Shown piece by piece: positions 57,588 through 64,000 of a stretch of DNA of 64,000 bases. The position numbers and the translations under genes were made by a program. The notes under the pieces were generated by a model, which searched no databases, was not told the DNA's origin, and saw only the letters and a program-made list of their open reading frames with translations. This DNA is from Mesodorylaimus sp. YZB2_4 (taxonomy: Eukaryota > Nematoda > Enoplea > Dorylaimida > Dorylaimidae), in the NCBI GenBank assembly GCA_030248295.1, contig JASANH010001093.1, positions 186,001 through 250,000 on the forward strand. Direction: 5' to 3'. The stretch's first letter is position 1; every line of letters begins with the position of its first letter.

Positions 57588-59664
57588 ATGGCGCTCATGT
57601 TGCATCGATGCGTGTGCCATGGGTGGCCGGTACCGATCGTGAGTCGAGTGGCCTGGCTGGGCAGGCTATCGCGGATAAGAGCAGCGAGTTGCCGTTACGA
57701 TATTTGGACTGGGCGAAATGCAAATGCGATGCCGAATGTTCGCTGTTACTCACTGGCAAAAAGTGTGGTCGAATCAGCGCCTGCAAGATGGCGGCCGTAC
57801 CTAAGGCTGATGAGAGCCGATAAGCCTGCTGGTGAGTGGCGCGATGTCTCATGAAGTGGGGACGGTCACCTGACTCAAGGCCATGGGATTCAATTTCAGG
57901 GACGTGGCTGCTTTTCTGGCCGGGGGCATGGAGTATTGCCTTGGCCGCGGGTCCCGGCCAGTTGCCCGACGTGTATCTTGTGTGTCTGTTCGGGGCGGGG
58001 GCGTTCCTAATGAGGAGTGCTGGCTGCGTCATAAACGACATCTATGACAAGGACTTTGATAAAAAGGTAGGCCGTGCATCGGCTTGGAAGAGGGGTGGCA
58101 GGGAAAGTGGCCATTGCAGGTTGCCAGGACGCAGTCGAGACCACTGGCCAGTGGCGAGCTGAGCACTTGGCAGGCATTGCAGCTGTTGTCGGGTCTTCTC
58201 GGTGTGTCGCTGTGCATATTGCTGCAGTTGAACTGGTACAGGTAAGCGCATTTTTGACAGTTCCTGGTAGAAGTAGCCCAGATTCGAATCAACAAACAGA
58301 AACACAATGAAAAACACGAATACTAAGCGGAGTTCGTGTTTTTGTTATGTTTTTGGTTACAGATACAACGGGTGTCCGACAATGAGTTGGCTTGTCAATA
58401 ACGCGCCAGTAAAGTCAAGCACACCATTGGATAGAGCGTGCACTCTTATGGTTGTGGGGCACTTCTGGTTAGCCCAGCTCTTGTGACTGGCGAGGCGCTT
58501 GCTTCCAAAGTTTCTTCGTCATGAGAAATGCCTGGAAACCTTTAAGCTGACCGCCTACCTGTCATTAGATATCTGACACTGCGTGCTGGCATGCTTACCA
58601 TAACAGTCATAAGTTCATCATGGATCTCTGTATCAGCTTTGTTCGTTCTTATCAGATGGTGATTACAGTTTTTTGTCCAGTCACACGGACTGGACACATC
58701 AGAAACCGTTAAAATGAATGCCCAGTGTTCTTGACTTTACACCCCACCCGCGGCTATAATAAAGCCAACTCATTGTGGGACATCCCCCGTAAGCAATGTG
58801 TCTGGGGTCTCTTGGGCCGCCGACCTCCGACCAAATACACCATGCTGGGCCGAGTGAATCCCTGTTTTTGAGCAGCTGGGCGTCCTGCCCCTTCGACTAA
58901 TTCAAAATAAAAATGTTTGGCTGATTGAATTGCTTGCGGACGCGGGGCCTTTGGAGCACACTGTTCTTTCAGCGTGGCCCTGGGCGCAGCATCGTTGATC
59001 CCAGTGGCGACATACCCGCTGTTCAAACGGTTCACCTACTGGCCGCAGGTCATGCTTGGTAAGCCCAGTGCCCACACCGTACTGCCACTGTCTGCATTCC
59101 CACATATTTTCAGGCCTAACCATTAACTGGGGCTGCCTTCTCGGGTGGCCAGCAGTGAAAGGCAGCCTCGACGCAGCCGCCGTCCTGCCATTGTACTTGG
59201 CCACTATCAATTGGACGGTGATCTACGACACCATATACGCCCACCAGGTGTGTATTCCCCCTCTCCCACTGCCCTGCAATCAGCCCTCGTCTTGGCAATA
59301 GGACAAGCCTGACGATATCATAATCGGCGTCAAGTCGACGGCCATTCGATTCGGAGACCACACCAAATACTGGCTTTCCGGATTCGGAGCACTCATGATC
59401 ACTAGTCTGCTCGTTTCGGGCTATAATGTAGGCCTGGCGTGGCCTTACTATGTCGGAGTCGGAGCAACGGCGGGTCAGATCGCGTGGCAGGTATGTATCG
59501 TGTCCCCGCGTCTAGCCTGCACACACATCCCCATTCGATTTCAGGTGCTCACAACCAATTTCAACAAAGCAGACGACTGCTGGAGGAAGTTTGTTTCCAA
59601 TAGATACTTAGGCTTACTCATATTTGTCTCGATAACATTGGGAAATTACTGCATATGTAAGTGA
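57588..59664 (+). CDS. COQ2: 4-hydroxybenzoate polyprenyltransferase, mitochondrial
   Basis: Inner-membrane UbiA-family enzyme that joins the polyprenyl tail to 4-hydroxybenzoate, the second committed step of ubiquinone synthesis. Seven exons in phase give 353 residues: 57588-57831, 57900-58066, 58120-58241, 58973-59058, 59114-59247, 59302-59490 and 59545-59664. The N terminus is Arg-rich and lacks acidic residues, as for mitochondrial import. Family landmarks: [19 protein letters not shown], the first Asp-rich Mg-prenyl-PP motif in [39 protein letters not shown], the second Asp motif in [13 protein letters not shown], and the tail [18 protein letters not shown]. Several transmembrane helices are evident. 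Start chosen at the first in-frame ATG after ASPP; an ATG at 57597 is an alternative. Intron 58242-58972 contains a mariner-like MITE. AATAAA at 59744 serves as the poly-A signal. Convergent with the FHIP gene, 135 bp apart. Confidence 0.96.
58376..58789. mobile_element. Mariner-like MITE copy 2, complete, in a COQ2 intron
   Basis: A 414-bp element with terminal inverted repeats (GGGTGTCCGACAATGAGTT at the left, AACTCATTGTGGGACATCC at the right) flanked by TA on both sides (58374-58375 and 58790-58791). It aligns with the outer parts of the interrupted copy at 7907-9898. It has no coding capacity. The TIRs extend to about 24 bp (CAATGAGTTGGCTT shared). Confidence 0.85.
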
Positions 59665-59743
59665 CCAATCGTTCACCGTTCAGTACGAGCCATGGACGTG
59701 CACAAAGCATGTTTCGAGGCCACTGTACATACAAGGATGCAAA

Positions 59744-59749
59744 AATAAA
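59744..59749 (+). terminator. Polyadenylation signal of COQ2
   Basis: AATAAA lies 80 bp downstream of the COQ2 stop and just before the end of the convergent FHIP coding region. Confidence 0.55.
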
Positions 59750-59799
59750 AGCTGTATATATCACTTGGGTCGTATCAACATTACGAGGACGCGGACGAT

Positions 59800-62700
59800 T
59801 CACGCAGAAGAGCTATGCAATGCAATGGCAGGCGGTGGTGAAGTCTGCTGCTGGGGCATATCGATACGACGCACGGCGTGCTCCTGCGATATGGCGGCTA
59901 ATTCTTTCAGAAATTCTTCCAACACAATAGCGCAATAGACCACATTCTTCGTTTTCATGGCTTCCAACGTCAAATCGTTACTTGGCGCTTTTCTGAAGTA
60001 CCTAACGAGGATATGAGTATTCGCCCTTTCAAATAGTTAGCACCAGAAAAAGACTCACTGATATCCACGATGGCCCGACAACTCCAGCGAACCAGTGCGT
60101 CGATTCGGGTGTCTCGATCCGTCTTCTCTCGACGCCGACGATCCCACAGACAATTGCGACTGAAACAAGTTAGTAATGCTCCGCAGACGACCATCGCTTC
60201 CTGTAAAGACTTGCATAAAAATTTCTCATTCATAGTTGCAAAAGTCTTACTCTTTTGACGCAAGCGCATCTGACTTTTGGCATCGATCATGGACGATCCG
60301 CTATCGACCTCATTCCTACGTCCTCCCGTCGACTGGCCGCTGCCCGTAGTGGACGATGCGCGCAAACTGTCGCTTCGGCTATGACGTCGACGCTGATACA
60401 TTTCATGCCGACGTTCCCGCTGAAGCAAGAATATGCGCCCACGAAACAAAAGTGTGTCGAAATTCTCCACCGAACAAGCGTACGAATCCAATTTATGACG
60501 CAGTGACGTCAAAACCTGAAACCCAAGCTTTCCTTACTCTGAGCGATGTCTCGTTTGAGAACTGCATGCACTCTAGAACAGAATTTTTAACTTATCGTAC
60601 CTGATGCAAGGATCGAACAGCTGGCTGGAAAACGAGCGAATAGTTGAGCAAAAATGACGTAATCAGAATTTGCGGGTAGCAAGCCAAACGTGCCAGGACG
60701 CCAGTCAAGTGCAAATTCATGAACAATGAGTTTTGCAACATATTGTCCAACTTGTGTAGCAACACGCTTAGAAACGGCCCTGAGACATAACAGAAACGTT
60801 TATCTAAAGTGCACTGAACATTGACATTCGCTGGTCCCTCTCCTCAGTCAAGACCCAAAAATACAACGGGAGGCTACGGCTACTCCTGATGGATATTCAG
60901 TCAGAGTAGCAGTCTTCGAAGCCACAAAATGCCGAGACATCACCGTGAAGGGAGCTGCTTTATAGGCCCGTTGCTCGCTGCATGAGTAACCCCTGCTCAC
61001 CTATGTTAGGCGATGCAAAACTGCTCTTTAACGGAATATAAATAATCGCCGGCGTTTCATCCCGATTGCTATCGTCGCCCACATCCACACCGCTATCCTT
61101 CGACGCAGCCATGGCTTCGGCCGTGTGACCGTCATCGGTGGATTCGGACGAGGTTCGTTGCATGACATCGTGCACACCATCGATGTAGCCTATGATCTCC
61201 TCGGTCGTCTGCTGTGAGACGGCGCGCGATGCCCGAACTCGATTCAGAACTTCCATGAACGTCCGCATATCTTGTATTTGACTCCAACCTCGCAATACGT
61301 ATTGCTGACCAATGCCTCCTGGACCGTCGAAATCCGATTCGCCTTGACTATCGCTTATCCCGCCGTACAATGATTCCTCATCAAAGGCCAATTTGAAATA
61401 ATCGGCTGGCATCGAAGCAGACATGACATCGTTCTTCGCGTGGTGCCGCGGTGTCGAGCCGGAAGAAGACTGGGCTGAATCTTGAGATTCTACCCTCTTG
61501 CTCGCTTTCTTCTCCACACCCCCATCGTCCGAAGTTTCGAACGCGTCTAACTCGACGTCATCTTCGTCCTCGTACTCTTCCTCGCCTCCCAATGTCAAAT
61601 CCAACTCCGGCACTGTGCCGATCGTTCCGCCAGCTCCTTGCGAAAGACGACGCACATTGTAATAACGATTCGTTCTCGACTTCCGGAAAGACGCATTCCG
61701 TTTGAAGCCCGACCCTTGCGCTCCGTCTTGTTGCTGCTGCGGTTGTTGAGTTTCGGTCTTGAAATCTGTTTCCGCCAGGGCTTTGGTCTCCGCATCTTTT
61801 GATTTGTTATCGATATGCTCGTGCTCCATTTCCGTCCTAGGCGATTCGTGCGCACTGCTTGCATCGCTTTCTTCCACAAACTTATTCTTAGTCGTATTAT
61901 GCTCCGGATTCGCAGCGGAAGACGTCGACGTTGAAGGCGGCGATTCCTCGCGAAATAAGGCTGGATCAGGCGTTTTTCCATCATAAGGGAATTTCCAACA
62001 GGTGCACGCTATTGCACATCGCATAATGGTTTGATGAGCGTCATGTAAATATTCAGAATAAGCCATTTCACGCGATTTCACCGCAACTTCGGGTTCGAAT
62101 TCGTAAACCATCGCGCCATTATTCAAGGGTGCGCCTGACGAAGCTGCCGCCGAGTAGGAAGTCGATAAGAACTTATTCTCCGTTGAAGACGACGAAGGCG
62201 CAGCGCTCGAACGTGTGCTCACTGCACGATCTGAGAAAACTTCGCCAGCGTTCAAGGAGCTCGCACTCGATGCCGATGAAATACCACAGCTTCGAGACGC
62301 GACGCAACAATTTGGTATCAGCGACAAAAAACGCTGAGCAGACTTGCCATAATAATCAACATCAGTCAGATTGTTCGCTTGACTGACCATAATATGAGTG
62401 CACGGGATCAAGTACCTAAATGGAAAGTAAGAACTAGGTAATCAAGGCATCATCCAAGACGCGTCGACTCTTACTTGAGTATTAACTCGAATATCAAATC
62501 CTCACAATTCAAATTTAAAAGTGTTTCGAACAATGCCAGCGACACAATGCATAGCTAAAACAAAGAGGGTTAATAATGGTCCTCATTTCCGGTTCTGCTC
62601 CACCTCCCCAACCCGAAAAAGGCTTGCCCTATCCACTTAACTTCCCTCTACTTCGATTCAGTACTATAACGCACCCTTGAATTACTGCTGATACGAGTCA

Positions 62701-64000
62701 CCAACGTCTCCAACAAAACCACACCATCGTATTGTTCACAAAGAATAAACTTCAACAAAATGCGAAGCAACGGAGGCTCAGTGGCCGTTCGAAAAAATAA
62801 TTCTAAATAGGCCGTTGCTGCAATCAACTCCTCCAGCGAATTCTAAAAATATAACTACCTTAGGTGAAAAATACTCGAAAACAAATAACTTCTTACCTCG
62901 TGCAATGCAGCGCCCAAAACGGAAACTAAGAAGCCATGATAGATAAAGTCCAACAAACGCTCCAACACGAGTGGGTGTCCAACCTAAAATGAAAATTTTT
63001 AAGAACGAGCATCAGGTCATTTCTAAGCACTAACCAGTGCTCTTAGTACGGTCCGCTCAAGGGACTCGTTGTTTCATGAACCCAAAAATTCATGCCAGGA
63101 TTATACAAGAAGCGGGAAATTATTCGCCAGGTTTTCTAGGAAAAATTTCTCCCTGATCATTTTCACTTTGTCCCAGCACTAGTAAACCAATTTCAAGGAA
63201 TTTATTATTTAAGCATTTTTTAGAAACCCTGACTTTTCCAGGTTTTTGCAGCCCTCTACGAACCTTGCACTGATGTGAGCATGCCAGCAATTTTCCTTTC
63301 TGCTTATGTTCTAACTAGACTACCTAGACATACATATGTATAGCAGAAACTTATGTCCATCGACTCTTTCATAGCAAACAAAGCAGGAGCTGCCTAAAAA
63401 ACGCACATACCTGGACAACTGCATTGCAGAATTCCAATGCGTTGTAGAAGGATCGTATTTCGGCGATGTTGTCAATATCGTCGTCCGTAATTCGATGCCA
63501 GTCGTCGGCCCGCGACGCAAGACGACGAGGCAAGGCTGAATACAAAGCGCTCAGACCAGTAGCCAGCACCTGAAACAAAAGTCAACCAAGTCTTTTCTCA
63601 AAACCTAAATACTCATACTACCGGACAAAAATTCGAGTGTTCGGCAATAAATTGACCAACTGATTCTACGTTGGCCGAAACTGAGAGAAGAAGCAAAAGT
63701 GCATCGCGAGCCAGCTGGCCCACATTCCCTTCGTTGTACAAATATGGTATCAAAAAAGTAAACACCAGAAACTTTGGCGGTCCTTCATCGGTAGACGGGT
63801 TGAAGAAAAATTCTAGCAAAGGAGCGTTGTCCTTGTCCGTTATCTTCACGCATATTTGGTTTAACAGCAGAACAAATAATTGTTCAATGTCCGGCAGTTG
63901 TGGAGACGCGCGACTGCACTCTTCTAATAATGTAAGCATGGGTAATAAAATAGGCTTATGGACGAGAAGACAATATTGGGATTGATTCAATAGGCCTTCG
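59800..64000 (-). CDS. FHIP: FHIP-family protein (FTS and Hook-interacting protein, FAM160), 5' end outside window
   Basis: FHIP proteins join FTS and Hook in the FHF complex that links dynein to early endosomes. The gene runs off the right edge. The visible exons, from the right, encode LLVHKPILLPMLTLLEECSR and LLLNQICVKI, PPKFLVFTFLIPYLYNEG, ARDALLLLLSVSANVE and IAEHSNFCPV (about 63618-63990); VLATGLSALYSALPRRLASR (63418-63569); several small exons to 62475; one large exon (about 61002-62416) with a long disordered, Ser-rich and acidic insert ending ASPNIG; GPFLSVLLHKLDNMLQNSLF and LARLACYPQILITSFLLNYS (about 60602-60782); a basic segment (about 60063-60530); and a last exon 59800-60001 with VVYCAIVLEEFLKELAAISQ. 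The helical N-terminal core and LACYPQ region match the family strongly. The phase of the final junction (60063 to 60001) did not resolve by eye, so a small exon may be missing there. Confidence 0.88.

Noticed and set aside
1-64000. CRISPR arrays, bacterial operons, prophage or rRNA genes
   Set aside because: None seen; introns and animal gene families show eukaryotic nuclear DNA, so such features are not expected.
1-64000. Stand-alone tRNA genes
   Set aside because: Box-B-like GGTTCRA motifs occur, but the convincing ones are the SINE heads at 27.5 and 33.3 kb; no 72-bp cloverleaf was found by eye.

Overview
This is a eukaryotic, metazoan window from a compact invertebrate genome. Genes are interrupted by many short GT-AG introns, several only about 55-60 bp, and neighbours are often packed within 100-300 bp of each other. 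There are no operonic bacterial features. The Hox gene at 36.1-40.0 kb has an Abdominal-B homeodomain with the arm [15 protein letters not shown] and helix [15 protein letters not shown]. That version resembles arthropod-type Abd-B rather than vertebrate Hox9-13 or lophotrochozoan Post genes. I therefore infer a panarthropod (arthropod, tardigrade or relative); a tardigrade is my best guess, but it is not proven by this window.

Layout. 0-17 kb is a gene-dense block: the 3' part of CCDC22 (+), aspartyl-tRNA synthetase (-), an unrecognised 659-residue coiled-coil protein (+), geminin (+), a cytosolic HSP70 with EEVD tail (-), mitochondrial ribosomal protein L21 (-) and ZNHIT2 (-). The third intron-scale gap of the coiled-coil gene is a nest of transposon remnants. 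17-24.8 kb has no gene I can support beyond one possible short exon and is visibly rich in G and T on the + strand. 25-31.8 kb holds a truncated GPCR pseudogene copy, a decayed LINE with a tRNA-like SINE inserted into it, and the intact intronless GPCR that the copy derives from. 32-36 kb is mostly non-genic with a second SINE copy. 36.1-40.0 kb is Abd-B with four exons, one intron lying inside the homeobox. 40-45.6 kb contains a small membrane protein and a long, almost perfect inverted repeat. 45.6-48.5 kb is a basic Pro/Ser-rich protein with a KEN motif. 51.3-64 kb is again dense: an ASPP (PPP1R13) gene (+), COQ2 (+) and a FHIP-family gene (-, running off the right edge).

The genes do not form one pathway. 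Themes are housekeeping (translation: DARS1, MRPL21; folding: HSP70; ubiquinone synthesis: COQ2; snRNP or R2TP-linked assembly: ZNHIT2), endosomal trafficking (CCDC22, FHIP), cell cycle (geminin, the KEN-motif protein), apoptosis control (ASPP) and axial patterning (Abd-B). Several genes have a strong splice acceptor a few bases upstream of the start codon with no obvious upstream coding exon, which suggests 5'-UTR introns or spliced-leader trans-splicing. All exon models were made by eye from splice signals, phase and family similarity; no search or transcript data were used.
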